Positions 43,330-55,762 of a stretch of 64,000 nt of DNA are shown here, in pieces; within the stretch, counting starts at the first letter, position 1; each line of letters starts with the position of its first letter. The notes below the pieces were generated by a model, which saw only the letters and a list, made by a program, of their open reading frames with translations, made no database searches and was not told where the DNA came from. The translations under genes were made by a program, and so were the position numbers. The stretch is from Manduca sexta (taxonomy: Eukaryota > Arthropoda > Insecta > Lepidoptera > Sphingidae). Location of the stretch: positions 11,220,983-11,284,982 of the forward strand of contig NC_051138.1 in the NCBI RefSeq assembly GCF_014839805.1, read 5' to 3'.

Positions 43330-44620
43330 ACAATTTTAGTTAATTAGCGTAAACTCATATTTGACCCGGTATAAAAATAAATTGTAATGCACATTTTCGA
43401 GCAATATTCTCCCTGTTTGTATTGTTGATGAATAACAAATTGTTATAACGGAACAACGATGGAATATTTCGCAGCTTCCCCGTCTATATTTTCATAGGCT
43501 AATTGGAACGATTGAATTAAGCCGACCAGGCACCGATTCAGACATTAGGGTGAGTCAAAGAGAATGTTATTAGAATAATGACTAAGAGATGATGATGATG
43601 AGATGGTCTTTGACCGACAGTGGAACGAATCTATAAATAAGTAATTGTGCAGACGTTTTTAAATTAATTATTGTGGACGAAGAATGCTTATATTATCTTT
43701 ATCGATGTGTTAGGTTTCTTGAGTTATCAATATAGAGCATAGAGAGCGATGATGCCATTTCACTGTGCGCGTTAACTTTAGACCTTAAGTTTCAATGTTC
43801 CTAGTTATCACACTGGCTAATTTTCAAACAAACTTTGCAACAAAGTTTGATAGAAGCAATAAACAATGCGGTAACATGCGAAAGGTTGCCACCGAGGTAA
43901 CTTAAATCTTCCAGATAATACTTAAACGGTAAATACAATCATAATGAAGTTTATCCTTAACTAATCACTTATTTTGCGTCATGACTTAATTTTCCATTTG
44001 GGTTGACTGCATAAATTTGGTGAATGCTAACAATTTAGGTCACCCATTTTTCACGGTAATTAAATTTAGATTTAAAAGTGAGTAATGTATATCGCCGCTT
44101 CGGGTTGATTGATGGATATTTTATAATGATTCCTCGGATTACTGGCTAAATAAAGCATAGCGCAGACGCTGTCAAAATGTTTACTAAAATCGTGGTACTG
44201 ATGTATGCTGTATTTCCTATAATTACACTAATGCGCTTCTGTATTATTCTATGAAAGACTTTTACATAGACATCTGCAAGTAAAAGCTAGTTTTATTTTC
44301 AGAATGAACAGTTCATTTCTGTCTAAATTCGCACCTGTCGGCACGAGTTCTCATTACGAAGTAATAGTCAGAGTACAAGACGTTTCATTAATTTCCATCA
44401 TATCTTATTATTTAAAGCCCTCTTGTCTTTGCTTATGCAAATTTTAATCGCGAGATGTACACCACTTCGTCAACGCGTTACATATTAAACCTTCTATAAT
44501 AACGTTACATATTATATCTTTTATGCTAGTGTTCCAAAATCGTGTTACAATTAAATCACGCCGCAAACCCAATCAACCTAATATTTCTATTAAGATTATG
44601 GATGTTTAGTGTATTATAAT
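43330..44620. other. AT-rich stretch, nothing recognised
   Basis: No coding frame, splice-linked exon or repeat family was identified. Confidence 0.4.
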
Positions 44621-44950
44621 AGCATTATAGGGCGCTGTTCGAATGAAGTGTGGAAGGAATAACAGTATGGAGATAAGAAAGTTTATTCACAAAACACACA
44701 GTACAGTACTAAAGAAATAGAAGAAGAAGAAGAGCGACAGCAATAGCACAGTGATAGTTTACGAACACAAAGCGACCGATAAATGATGGTAAAACGTAAG
44801 CGGTAGCGGACAAACGGACTTCGCGAGCGAGTGTGTGTACCGACTGAGCGCGGAATGCGGCCAACGACCGCTGCCCGCTGGCAGCTATCGCTGACGTAGT
44901 GCACAGAACAATAGGGTCCGGTTTATGGATCGCGTTTCCATTGCACTAAT
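44620..44950. repeat. GC-richer patch, possible LTR remnant
   Basis: The patch begins near tagggcgctgttcgaatg and contains gataagaaagtttattcac, an (aga)n run and a GC-rich half. The 73-codon reverse frame is low complexity. Resemblance to LTR sequence is weak. Confidence 0.25.
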
Positions 44951-45009
44951 TTGAGGTCAATTAATATTGTGTCGAATAATTTTATGTGTGAATGTCAGAA
45001 TGTATGTAA

Positions 45010-45052
45010 TGTGAATGTTCGTGTGCATGTGCGTGTGCGTGTGTGTGTGTAA
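45010..45052. repeat. (GT)n microsatellite
   Basis: An imperfect gtgtgcatgtgcgtgtgc run ends in pure GT. Confidence 0.8.
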
Positions 45053-45104
45053 TATATGTTCTTGTGTATGCGTAAATGTGTGTATGCAATGTAGGGGTGC
45101 CTAG

Positions 45105-45400
45105 CCTAGCATCTATTTTTTTCTATTTATTTTGGTAAGCACACCAGCAGCTATACAGCTGATGCGTGTATGTCACACTGATTAATATTCTTATCCAGTC
45201 TATATGTAAAAGCATTCTGTGAAGGTGCGATAGCAACAATGCCTAGGAGTTTGTTCCAATAAGTACTTAACAGTACGATTGATCATAAAATGCTTTGTTG
45301 GGTTTCCATAAGAAGACACTCCAGACAATTTAGGGTAAATGGGTATTCTGGGCAATTATTTCTTATGCAACTTTGTCGAATGAAAATATAAGGTGTAATG
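45105..45400 (-). mobile_element. CR1/L2-like LINE, C-terminal relic
   Basis: In the minus strand, TYWNKLLGIVAIAPSQNAF and TYRLDKNINQ match the WN.LP..VV.A.S.NAF..RLDK end of CR1/L2-type ORFs. Upstream residues are frameshifted. Only this terminal piece is left. Confidence 0.55.
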
Positions 45401-45683
45401 TTTTTGTGGCCTAAATAAGTTAGACATCAGATAGATGATTTAAAGTTTGAAGGTATTTAATTTTATTATTATAGAAATTTAATGTAGAGGTTTGCATAAT
45501 GGCCGATTTTTGCAAACATGTTATTTAAAGCTAGTTATTAATAGTAACGTTACAAAGAGCTTTGCTTACAAAATGCACTTCAAGAACAAAAGCTAATCGC
45601 ATTGTTAAGTTATAAAAGTACATTGAATAGGAAATGAGTAAAACGACTCCTTTTGATAATAATATAAAATATAATGATAATAA

Positions 45684-45972
45684 GAGCCCTGTATTATATA
45701 CAGTCCCGCTGCTGCAGAGAGATTAGGCCTTAGTCCACCGCGCTGGCCTAGTGTGGATCGGTAGACTTCCCACACCTTTAAAATTCCTATAGAGAACATC
45801 TCAGGTGGCAGGTTTCCTAACAATGTTTTCCTTCATCGTTAAAGCAAGCGATAATTCACAATGACTATACACATAATTTTAGAAGAATTAGAGGTGTGTG
45901 TCATGCGATTTTGAACCTGTTGACATTCGTCTCGGCAGTACGTTCCACTCCCAACTAAGCTATCTTCGGTTC
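45684..45972 (-). mobile_element. S1 SINE, diverged
   Basis: The reverse-strand copy shows gagccctgtattatata, gattaggccttagtccacc, ctttaacgatgaaggaaaac and degenerate A/B boxes near 45915-45965. Confidence 0.8.
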
Positions 45973-46034
45973 TCTTAATAACAATTTGGTTAATTGAATG
46001 ACAGCAGCACGACACAGTTCTGGGATCCTAGGTT

Positions 46035-46215
46035 GATATTCTGTGTTGGGCAAAGCGATATTGGGGTTTTCTGCTCTGCCAGCCTGGGGAGCAGAAAACC
46101 TTAATATTTGTGGTGTTTATTGCGAAAGGATTGTCGCCTATCACATTACGGGACGGAACACGCAAACGACAAGTGGGAGCCCTGGTTGCACCTCTGCTTA
46201 CCTCTTTGAGAATAT
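46035..46215 (-). repeat. Dispersed repeat family G
   Basis: This reverse relative of 740-920 has ggtaagcagaggtgcaacc, gttccgtccc and tgggcaaag-like ends in inverse order. Confidence 0.55.
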
Positions 46216-46479
46216 AGGTGTAATTGTGTAAATTGCTATCGTACAATGTAAAATATCGTATAGAAAACATGAGATTTACATCGCGATATTTTTTTATGAA
46301 TCTATTATAGAAGTCTTTTTCGTGTTAAAGCAATACACATGTTAACGGCCTATGTCAAAAATAGTCTATCCCAAAAAAATACTTTATAATATATGTTGTA
46401 GTTTCGTGAATAATTAAAGTTTCGTTAAAATAATGAAAAATATTAATAACAATATCGTATTTTGGGTGTTTAATGTTTA

Positions 46480-46740
46480 TGGGTGGAGATAGCATCCAGT
46501 ATGCCTGTCTATGATAAGTATAAAAATACCATAATTTAATTCAATCGGCCTTGCGAAGTAGGAAAAGTGTTGATGATCTTCATGTCCGTGAACGGATCTT
46601 CCTAAATTATAGCTAGGATTCACCTCGATCACCGCTTTTAAACAAAAAAAACACCAAAATCGGCCCATTCGTTCCCGAGCCAGGATGCCACAGACACCAC
46701 AAACAGACATAAATACGCAGATACACACCTTAAACTTATA
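46480..46740. repeat. Dispersed repeat ('gatgccacagacaccacaa')
   Basis: The tail aaatcggcccattcgttcc, cgagccaggatgccacag and acagacataaatacgcag is a motif chain common in insect repeats. The 83-codon reverse frame is therefore not treated as a gene. Confidence 0.4.
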
Positions 46741-46744
46741 GAAT

Positions 46745-47795
46745 CCTTTTTTTACTTTTCATTTGATATTCGTTATTACAGTATTTTTGTTTTCTAGAAG
46801 AAAAAGAAACCGTTTTAATACATAAAAACTAAAGAATTCAACATACATATACATAATAAAACAGTTTCAAGAAATAAATATAACGATATTTATTGGGATA
46901 ATGGGTGCGTAAATTAGTAACTAGAGCGTTACTTGACTCAATAAAAAAACAAATATTTATTATTTAAAATTAAATGCAAATTAATTTATAAATGCCTAAT
47001 CAAATATTGAAATAAAATGATTTGATAACATTATTTCGGCGTCAAATTATCTCAAAAAGCTGTTGGATTAAATATTATAATATAGGACAGCATTAGTCAT
47101 CAACATTTCCAATCGTTATTTGTATAAATAAAAAATTTCCCATTTTCTTACGCACACAAAAATATCACAAATATTAATAAAAGTACACTCTCACATATTT
47201 GTAATTACCTGAAGTACTTCAAAATAAACCAGATTAACGTAATCTGTATTTGTACAGGAGTAAGGTAACAATTACCGTGAGCTAGTTTAATTAAATAAAA
47301 AATCACTTAAAAGCCATTTACTTGATTTTGCTTGGGGACCGACGACTCCACAAAAGGGTCTAATCATACAATCGCGTGTCCACTAGCACGGACGGATTAA
47401 CGGCGGTTCAAATGGCAGCCGCTGTGGGCGATTAGCCAACTTTTATTGAATGGAATAAATGGTTTCTGAGTGCTCGATTTACTAGAGTACTAAATCGGGA
47501 AAGAAGCCTTGATACAATATGATTTAATTAAGGACTTATTGATTTGATACATTAATAGCAACAGTAGCAGGACCGTGCTTAGCACCGGATTATTAAAAAT
47601 TGCTTAGAATAATTCGACGGACCATACGTAAAGTATTGACTCTGCAAAATTATTTTTTTCAAATTCAGTACTTTACGTCGGGGCTGTCGAATTATTAAAT
47701 TAATGACGAGAAAGCAGGGTAACAACACAGGTTTACTGTCGAATAAATTTCGACCGGAATAGAAAAATTAATTGTAAACAGATGATCACAGGAGT
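46745..47795. other. AT-rich stretch, nothing recognised
   Basis: A slightly GC-richer patch at 47340-47470 has no recognisable frame. The remainder is low complexity. Confidence 0.4.
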
Positions 47796-47799
47796 TACG

Positions 47800-47915
47800 C
47801 AAGAGGGCCGGCAGCGACTGGATGCATAAAGCAGCAGATCGGGCTCTGTGGCGTACCTTGGAAGAGGCCTGTGTCCAGCAGTGGACTGCAACGGACTGAT
47901 GATGATGATCATAGG
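47800..47915 (+). mobile_element. RTE-type LINE, last 30 codons and tail
   Basis: The frame KRAGSDWMHKAADRALWRTL continues EEACVQQWTATD and a stop, then (gat)n. This is the typical extreme C-terminus and trinucleotide tail of RTE LINEs. It is heavily 5'-truncated. Confidence 0.75.
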
Positions 47916-48687
47916 AGTATAACCAAGTCTCCATTAGAGAGAAAGGTATAGAAGATTATAAAGAAATACTCGCCGTTGAACAATGTTATAAAAAGGACAT
48001 GAGTTCCCCCGCGAATGTTTACGACTCGGGGAAGAACGCACCTTCTTTGTATTCTGTTCTATAAACTGATTTGACTTAACACTACAACCAACCTATTGTG
48101 TTGTATTGTGAGGAAACTTTATGCTTCGCGGTGAGTAGGTAACATAAAACAGGGGCGATGTTGGGACGAAATTCCTACTTAGGTTAGACTTGATATTATG
48201 TTATGCTAGTGCTATACTGAAGCTAAAACTTTTGATGAGATGTAGTTGTGTGGCATTATAATCTTACTCTGTTATATCTGAAACCTCTACCAGAATGGAT
48301 ATTAAGTCTTGTTCCATCGACTTTCGTTTCATTTATTAACTTTTATAGTATACTAGCTTTTGCCCGCGGCTCCGCCCGCGTTATAAAGTTTTTCAGGCTA
48401 AAGTTTTCTGTTATAAAAGTAGTAGTTTCCCGGGAGCCTATGTTCTTCCCAGGGTCTCAAACTGTCTCCGTACCAAATTTCATCTTAATACGTTGGGTAG
48501 TTTTTGAGTTTAATACGTTCAGGCAGACAGATGCAGCGGGGGACTTTGTTTTATAATATATTTTTTAGAACTTTTTAAGTGAAACATTCCCGTCATACAT
48601 CATTGTTGCATAACTTTAACCGTTTACGCAGCGCAGGCAACGGAAGCTCACAAAACTCATAATTTTCCCCGTTTTTGCAACATGTTT

Positions 48688-49179
48688 CATTACTGCTCCG
48701 TTCCTATTGGTCATAGCGTGATGATATATAACTTTGAGCACTCCACAAACAAAGGACTATTCAACACAAAAATATTTTTTCAGTTTGAATCGGTAGTTCC
48801 TGAGATTAGACATTACTGCTCCGCTCCTATTGAATATAGCGTGATGATATATAGCCTATAGCACTCCACGAACAAAGGGCTATCCAACGTAAAATGAATT
48901 TTTCTGTTTGGACCGGTAGTTCCTGAGATTAGCCATTACTGCCCCGCTCCTATTGGGTATAGCGTGATGATATATAGCCTATAGCACTCCACGAACAAAG
49001 GGCTATCCAACGTAAAAAGAATTTTTCAGTTTGGACCGGTAGTTCCTGAGATTAGCCATTACTGCCCCGCTCCTATTGGGTATAGCGTGATGATATATAG
49101 CCTATAGCACTCCACGAACAAAGGGCTATCCAACGCAAACAGAATTTTTCAGTTTGGACCGGTAGTTCCTGAGATTAGC
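48688..49179. repeat. Tandem array, 4 units of exactly 123 bp
   Basis: Units are 48688-48810, 48811-48933, 48934-49056 and 49057-49179. Each runs from cattactgc..ccg to gagattag. Units 3 and 4 are almost identical and unit 1 is the most diverged. There are no unique spacers, so it is not a CRISPR. Confidence 0.92.
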
Positions 49180-49183
49180 GCGT

Positions 49184-49238
49184 TCAAACAAACAAACAAA
49201 CAAACAAACAAACAAACAAACAAACAAACAAACAAACT
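49184..49238. repeat. (AAAC)n microsatellite
   Basis: About 13 uninterrupted aaac units directly follow the 123-bp array, acting as the tail of the composite repeat. Confidence 0.9.
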
Positions 49239-49269
49239 CTTCAGCTTTATATAATAGTATAGATTAAGA

Positions 49270-50690
49270 TTTTATTCTTATTAGCTTGAAGTTGATGTCA
49301 GCGCAATACAGTGTTTCAAGCATGTTTACGAAATGGACCAGACTTTACCACCGGCTGCATACTATATTCTGGTGAATTTCAATCCCAGATAAATGATGTT
49401 AGAAAACGCCTATACTGGGAATTAAACCCAATAATTATCAGTCCACAGTCATAAACGTATTCGTATATTCTATAGACACGAACGTCCATATTTGTTCAAA
49501 ATCTGAACTGAAATAGGAATCAAATCGTTACTGTTATACTACTTATTCACTTGAACAACAAACAATTTTACTTATTTGACAATTTTTTTAATTCACATCC
49601 AACTTTACGTATTATGAGCACCACTCCGTACTTAACCACACGCTGTCAACGTTAAAATCATACTAAAGTTAAGATTACAGTACAGTTGAGTCAAACAGAG
49701 TGATATTGACATACATACTGACAGTTGATTACAGTAAAGTATATTGATGATGCCCACAATATTATTAGTATTTTGACGTATCCACCTAAGGAGATAATGC
49801 TATTTAAAAAGTAAAAAACGCATTTATGGCCGACTGTCAAATATTTAAAATTGTAACATGTTTCTACTTTCGAAGGGCATTAGAAGATTTCCGCCATTCG
49901 AAGTGGAACGGGCAGTTCGCCGTTGCCCGATTGATCCATCAGAGCAATATCCTGTACCGAGATGGAACTCGTTTTTCCCAAGCTTCGCTAAGGAATGGCT
50001 AGGAGTCAACTGATTACCGGTCTAGCGTTACATCTATTTTACCCGACATTGACCCGACTACTACCCATTTGTTGTTGTGTGATGTGTTCCGAGCTTTAGT
50101 TTCCTGTTATTCTGTAAGAAGTGTGAGATGATAGTGTTTCTCTCTCTCTCTCTCTCTCTTGGTTATTAATATTATTCCTTCTTATAGAATGGAAATAGAA
50201 AGATTTCAATTCATTTAATTACAAAATGTCAGGTGAAATCTACTATATAATTACTGTGAGATGGTGATGGAAAATAGCATCAAGCGATTTCTTGTGGCAA
50301 ATTATATATAGTTTTTCTTTCGTACCGCCACTGCACAGAGTTTATAATATTCGAATACATTTATTTTTATTTGTGTTGTGTTATTTGTAAATGTTTACGT
50401 AAATTTGCCCGAATCTGTTCGCGCTCCCAACAATGGACTAATAATAATAAAATTAAACAGTTGGAGTTAGACAAAGGTGATGTACTGTAGGATTGTTAGT
50501 CTTAAATCGGATATTTTTTTACAATACACATTTTAGTATATTTATCAAACTCTTACCAAAATAAATACATCTATCACTTTAAGTGTTTAATGTAGATAAA
50601 CTTTGTATTTTACACCAAGTAATTTGGCCTAAAAGTTTAATAGTTATCACGATATGATTGACTTGAATGGACTGCCATAAAGATTATTGA
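49270..50690. other. Intergenic stretch; mixed-composition patch 49870-50060; (TC)n at 50140-50158
   Basis: The 49870-50060 patch is more balanced in composition than its flanks, with no recognised coding content. A TC run follows. Confidence 0.4.
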
Positions 50691-50865
50691 TTTCCTAAAA
50701 TCTACTGAACTGATTTCTATGAAGTTTCGATAGAAATACTTGACCCAAGGAAGGTTATAGCCTATTTTCTATTCCGAGAAAATATGTAGCGGGACTTTTA
50801 CTATACAGGGAACTTTTATCCCGGAAAACTACTTCACGCAGGCGAAGCAGCGAGCAAAAGCTAAT
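50690..50865. repeat. Family D variant, reverse orientation to 48345
   Basis: The order is ctgatttctatgaagtttcg, ccgagaaaatatgtagcggg, cttcacgcaggcgaagcagc and gagcaaaagctaata, the mirror of the family D head. Confidence 0.5.
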
Positions 50866-50934
50866 ACTCTTTAATTTATGGTTCATTGGGTGAAATACAA
50901 TATTCAGTTATATATTGTTTACTAGTTGACCCGA

Positions 50935-51175
50935 CAGACGTTATCCCGTCTTAACTATGAATTTGCAGCGCGCATTCTGTCAATCGCTGACAGTTATTTC
51001 AAACAATTTACACTTATATAAAATTAATATTTTCGTTAAGTTTTCTTAAATTTTCTAATTTTCCTCGAAATATTTTGTTTTTTTTCTTTCATATGAACCA
51101 TCTCCTGACAATAACAAACACAACAATAGTGAAATCGGTCCAGCCGTTACGCGTGATGGCGTGACCAAGGGAAAT
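50935..51175 (+). repeat. Dispersed repeat ('tgacccgacagacgttatcc')
   Basis: The head ttgacccgacagacgttatc and end gaaatcggtccagccgttac are standard ends of an RTE-related insect repeat. It overlaps the start of the 139-codon frame that follows. Confidence 0.5.
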
Positions 51176-51566
51176 AGGCGCGTTCGGATAATTTCGGACG
51201 GTTTTTCGGTGTGTTGCGAAGAGTCTCGAAAATATTTTTTTTTCTCATAAAATATTTTAACGATACCAACATTTTATACATGAAACTGGTCATTATTAAA
51301 GCTACTTTACGTGATAATTTAATCTTCATCCAATTCTCTCTGTGTAAGCTTAAAAATAGATGATAATATGTGTATTGAAATTTAAAACCCTTTGAAAAGA
51401 GCGGACCTTCGCGGGGTAAGTTTGGACTTCGTTCTAATAACGCTTCTAATGCTAGTATGATAAGGTCCACAAAATCAAATAGAAGTCTCAAAAATGTTAT
51501 GAAGAGCGAAATCCACCTTTTCTGTTTCAATGCACACAGCACACCCGTTCTTGGTCGTAGCATCAA
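51147..51566 (-). other. 139-codon open frame of unknown nature
   Basis: It starts MMLRPRTGVLCALKQKRW and has a hydrophobic segment (FITFLRLLFDFVDLIILALE). Its last residues fall inside a dispersed repeat. No family is recognised and no splice partners are seen. A chance frame is at least as likely as a gene. Confidence 0.2.
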
Positions 51567-51728
51567 CTGTGGTATATAGGGCGGGGCAAAAAGAGACAGA
51601 ATGGCCGCCTATGTAGCTTAAACTAAAAAATAATCGTAGATTCGTGGTATTTTTTTGTCATACGATCTTACCCTGTATCCGATCTTACACGAATGCACGT
51701 ATATAGATTTTGATCTTATATTTCTAGC

Positions 51729-51939
51729 TTAAGGTTATAGCTTAAGGTCCATTTTTCATACATTTTGTTTCACCTTTAATCATATCATATTAATTATTTT
51801 TATGTTTTTCTTTCAACTGCGAGAACTAATCACTAACTAGACGTGAATTTAAATTCTTTACTTGTCAATACTTGTTTAGTCACCCAGATTAAAGGTGAAA
51901 TAAAATGTATGAAAAATGGACCTTAAGCTATAACCTTAA
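51729..51939. mobile_element. MITE with 52-bp terminal inverted repeats and TTAA ends
   Basis: Arms 51729-51780 and 51888-51939 pair with one mismatch. Each outer end is TTAA followed by ggttatagcttaaggtcc (inverse on the right), consistent with a piggyBac-type target duplication at 51729-51732 and 51936-51939. The core of about 107 bp is non-coding. A truncated reverse copy is at 41404-41565. The termini differ from those of the piggyBac at 27519. Confidence 0.85.
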
Positions 51940-52439
51940 CATATTTTAATACATTAATGCGTTTTACGTATTACGTAAATAATAATATTTTTAAATCCTT
52001 GTTCTATAACAGTCGCGCATTATGGGGGTGGCGCAAACCCAAGGGGGGTAAACCCTCGTTATTTCTAAAATCATACTCTCAATATTGAAGTCTAATGAAT
52101 ATGAACTTAGAAACACTTTCCCGTTGTATTCCGTCGGTGAATCATTGCACAATATCACCCCCGTCAGCTCCGCCACTATTCTAGCATAATACTGACGTCG
52201 TTAATGATCTAAAAAATAGCACCAGGAGGACAATGTTCGTTTTTCTTTGTTTGTGGGACTAGTTCATTCTTATCATTTCTACTTTAATGCATTTTATAAT
52301 AGTATTTTAAGTACTGTGATGTTTTATGAAATTGTCAGTAAACGTTTTTAATGTTCGCGTAAAGAAAACTATTATTGTTTGCTAAATGTAAATCTGATGA
52401 TAACTGACCGAAAATACGGTACAAAAAAAGAGGATGTAA

Positions 52440-52695
52440 CATTTAATATTTCTTACAGTGGTGTAGTGATTGATTGAGGGATAGAAAAAAAAGAAAAAGA
52501 GTTATTCGAGCGCATCAGATTAAGACAAGGTAAGTTAAGCTCGAGCGCGTCAGAAATTTATAGTGCTATGTTTTTTATGATAATTGAGAGATATTAATCT
52601 GACGAGTAATTAGGGGAGGGTGGCCGTAAAAAGGGATAGAATAAAAAAGAAAAAGGTATTTCGAGCGCGTCAGATTAAGACAAGGTAAGTTAAGT
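52440..52695. repeat. 155-bp tandem duplication ('tcgagcgcgtcag' family)
   Basis: The block tcgagcgc(a/g)tcagattaag, acaaggtaagttaag occurs at 52506 and 52661 (period 155), with a third partial core at 52542. Diverged cores lie at 53227 and 53735, so a larger repeat family fills 52.4-53.8 kb. Confidence 0.65.
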
Positions 52696-52699
52696 ATAG

Positions 52700-53020
52700 A
52701 CTGACAGAATTAGAACTTCAACTCCAAGTAATGAAACACCCAAGAACGAAGGATATTACGGTAACAGTCAGAAAATTAAAATGATGATGGGCAGGCCATA
52801 CAATCAAAGGGAAGGAAAAGTAGTCAAAAAAAATATTTTCGTATACCGGATACAAAAAAAGAAAACGAGAGAGGTCAGTCAGAAGATGGACTAACGAAAT
52901 AAAGACTATAGCAGATAGAGTCTGGACAACAATAGCAAAAGATACAGTACAGTGGAAGGAGTTGGAAGAGGCCTTTGCATATAAGAGGCATGCGAAATTA
53001 ACGAGAGATAACACTAACGC
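52700..53020 (+). mobile_element. RTE-type LINE, C-terminal relic
   Basis: One frame with two or three stops reads WAGHTIKGKEK, KIFSYTGYKKRKRERSVRRW, TNEIKTIADRVWTTIAKD and QWKELEEAFAYKRHAK. The GHT, RRW and LEEAF motifs in order are the classical RTE end. It is inactive. Confidence 0.75.
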
Positions 53021-53959
53021 AAATTATTTTTTTATAACTCTATAATTACTCTTAGTATGGGTCACTTATTATTACTGTATACGTTGTCTAATTAAAGGAT
53101 TTTATTATTATATTAAGTTAAATACATGTGAAGAACAGTGTATATTTAAATTATCTGACGATATGAGCGTGGCACAGTGCAATAGGTGAGTTACAAATTT
53201 GTAAAAAAGAAGTCACCTTGAAATACTTGAGCGTGTCAGACTTTTATTCAGACAGTTCAACGTGATGTCCTATTCGTCCCAAATGATAATCTGACAATTA
53301 TGTGGGGGAATATTTTTAATCTAATAATTTGAATTCGTTTTATTATTTTTATTCCTGGGCGCAATAACATAATTTACAAATAGAAAGGTACTATTCTATC
53401 GTTTATTGATAAAAAACGTAAATAAAAAAAAATAATAATAAGTATTTTAATCTTTATCCTAACTGGATTCGTCTTATTCGTCGCACCACACTTTATTTAT
53501 GGTTTAAGCTACATCGCCCCATGAAAATTGTGATATTATATTTTTTATACGTAATCCGTAATCGGATTTCCTTCAAAATTAAAAAAATCTATTGTACTCA
53601 AGTATTTCGAAGTGTAGTTTTTGTTATAAATTTGTAACTCAACCATTTCGTTATGCCACGCTCAATTCGTTAGATTATTGGAATACATACCGTTCAGTAT
53701 GTACTTAACTTAGTTTGCCTTAAACTGATGCGCTCAAGTTTTTCAGTGACATGACATGACATGCTGCCTTCAACGCCCGCCCCTATATAAAGAGTACTTA
53801 TATGGGTAAATTACAGGATACAAGGTTTGTCCGCATATGATTTTCTGATGCCCTCGAGTAACGTGCAAATCCCCGTTTGGGCTTTCCTACTATTACAAAC
53901 GACAAGAATTGGGATTTAAGTCAATGACGTCACAAAGCCCCCGTCAATCCATTCTTTAG

Positions 53960-55495
53960 GATAAGGGGCTGAATATATGGATGTAATTTAAGCTGCGTCC
54001 ACATGGCGATCCGAAACTGTTTGGATGTTTGCCAATATCACCTGCATGCGGCGGTCTAACGTTCTGTGAAAGTGTAGGCCTGCACGACGAGTACGATTAA
54101 AGAGAATTAAAATGTTTTTCTAAGTTTATTTCGAAGTGTTGTTTTGGAAAATGTTTTCGTATCATTTGGTCCATTTAATATAAACTTTAAAATTGATAGT
54201 CTTAAAATTTTATTAAGATATTTTATGATGCAGTTTCGATCAAGAGCTACTCACTAAAAAAACTAATTACGTGTACGTTTCCTTAATCTTAATAAAAATT
54301 CAAAAAGTCAATTGGCTTAAAATATAATATCACTCGCACCTAGCGACCACGTCGGCCTAAATAAGCATTAAAATACAACCCAAATACACCATTTACATCC
54401 TAAAAGACAGCCAAGAGCCTAAATACAAAGCAAAGGGTTGTTTCGGCTGTACCGCGCAATTTGTAAACAGCTGACTCGTAATATTATTACGCCACGAAAA
54501 TAGGAGTAGCGGCAAACGGTGCGGCGAAAGGCGCGGCAAGCGGAAGAACCACGGTCCAGTCCGGCCTGCTATCCGCTTTTTGCACCGCTCTGTGTAGTGC
54601 ATCCTTCCTACTCCTTGTATATCTCGCGTGCTATCCCTGCTACTTGCCGCTCGACACAATGCCACTTGCGTTGCCGCTCGGGCGGCGAGTCGTGCCGTGC
54701 TTTATACTTCTCCATACATTTGTTTTTGATGCAAAACGTGCCGCGCTGAGCAATCGTGTCATGGGGGAAGTTCGTGGCTCGGCCCTTACCTTGCCTTGAC
54801 CCACTTACCCATAGTGTGAGTCACAGATTAAAAACAACTGGACGTTTAAGGTCGGCACGTTTTTAAATCAAATCTGTATTTTATAATATTTACCTATTGG
54901 TATAGCTGTTCAGTCTGGAGAAGAGGTTTTATTAATTAGCGTTAATCCTTTTATAATTCCGATAGTACACTTAACTTTCTGTCGGGCTTCAGTTTAATTC
55001 ATGATCTAGGTATTATAAGTCAGATTTATCGTGTTATATGTGGATTGATGAGTAGCAATCATATTTAAAGATCTGTTTTACAAATTGTGAGTAAATATTA
55101 CTCGTCACATAAATTTGAGGCTGACCAATACAAATATCACTCTCATACTCCCATTTAAGAACTAAGAGTACTATCTACATTAGCTGTCCAATACGAGAAC
55201 TGGTAAATAAAAATTACTTGAAACTTAACAGGCCCTATATATTTTAGATTACCTACGGCTGAGGATCAAATAAACACCAAATTCAACGTAGAATACCCGC
55301 CAAACTCGCAATCACGTGCGTGCTTCACATATTCGTCTTCTAATATCATTACACTCCAATTGTTTGAAATGGGCACATAAATTTTGCTTTTGTATGACTG
55401 TTTTGGCTCGAGCCAAAATATTTTTTAACTCCTTTCTCTAATATTAGGGCTGTTAGTAACGTATTTTTTTTTCTTAACTTAATATAGTATATGGT
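53960..55495. other. Intergenic; GC-rich island at 54480-54780
   Basis: The island is rich in gcggc/gccgc words on both halves (for example gcggcgaaaggcgcggc and cttgccgctcg), which suggests a decayed TIR element. No clear terminal repeat pair or frame was established. The flanks are AT-rich. Confidence 0.35.
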
Positions 55496-55499
55496 ATGG

Positions 55500-55690
55500 T
55501 GTTTTTGGCGTTAGACGCTTGTGCAATAGCTAACTCATTCATATTTTTTTATTTAGGTGTGATTATTTATACCTAATACTCACCACTCACACGTTGGTAA
55601 ACGATACGAACGCCAATGAACAGTGGTAACAACGTACAGAGGTTTTAATTACAAAATGTGGCGCTCCACTGCGTTCATCATCTCAAGTTA
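55500..55690 (-). repeat. Dispersed repeat family E, partial
   Basis: The partial reverse copy shows gttaaacgatacg-like sequence, gtttttgg and ggcgctccactgcgttc. Confidence 0.4.
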
Positions 55691-55762
55691 TATAAGATGT
55701 TTAGTCTCTCGATACCCAGTAATTGTTTACTGGCTAGCTGGCTATAATAGCCAGTATAAAGC

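Larger units (their letters stand above)
48345..49265. repeat. Composite Helitron-like repeat with internal tandem array
   Basis: It opens with actagcttttgcccgcggc (family D terminus, 48354), continues with cgtaccaaatttcatctt, then the 4 x 123-bp array, an (aaac)n run and the end ctcttcagctttatataat at about 49255. The family D variants at 50690, 57450 and 61105 share both ends without the full array. Confidence 0.7.

Noticed and set aside
48688..49179. CRISPR-like array
   Set aside because: Units are contiguous with no unique spacers, and the genome is eukaryotic.
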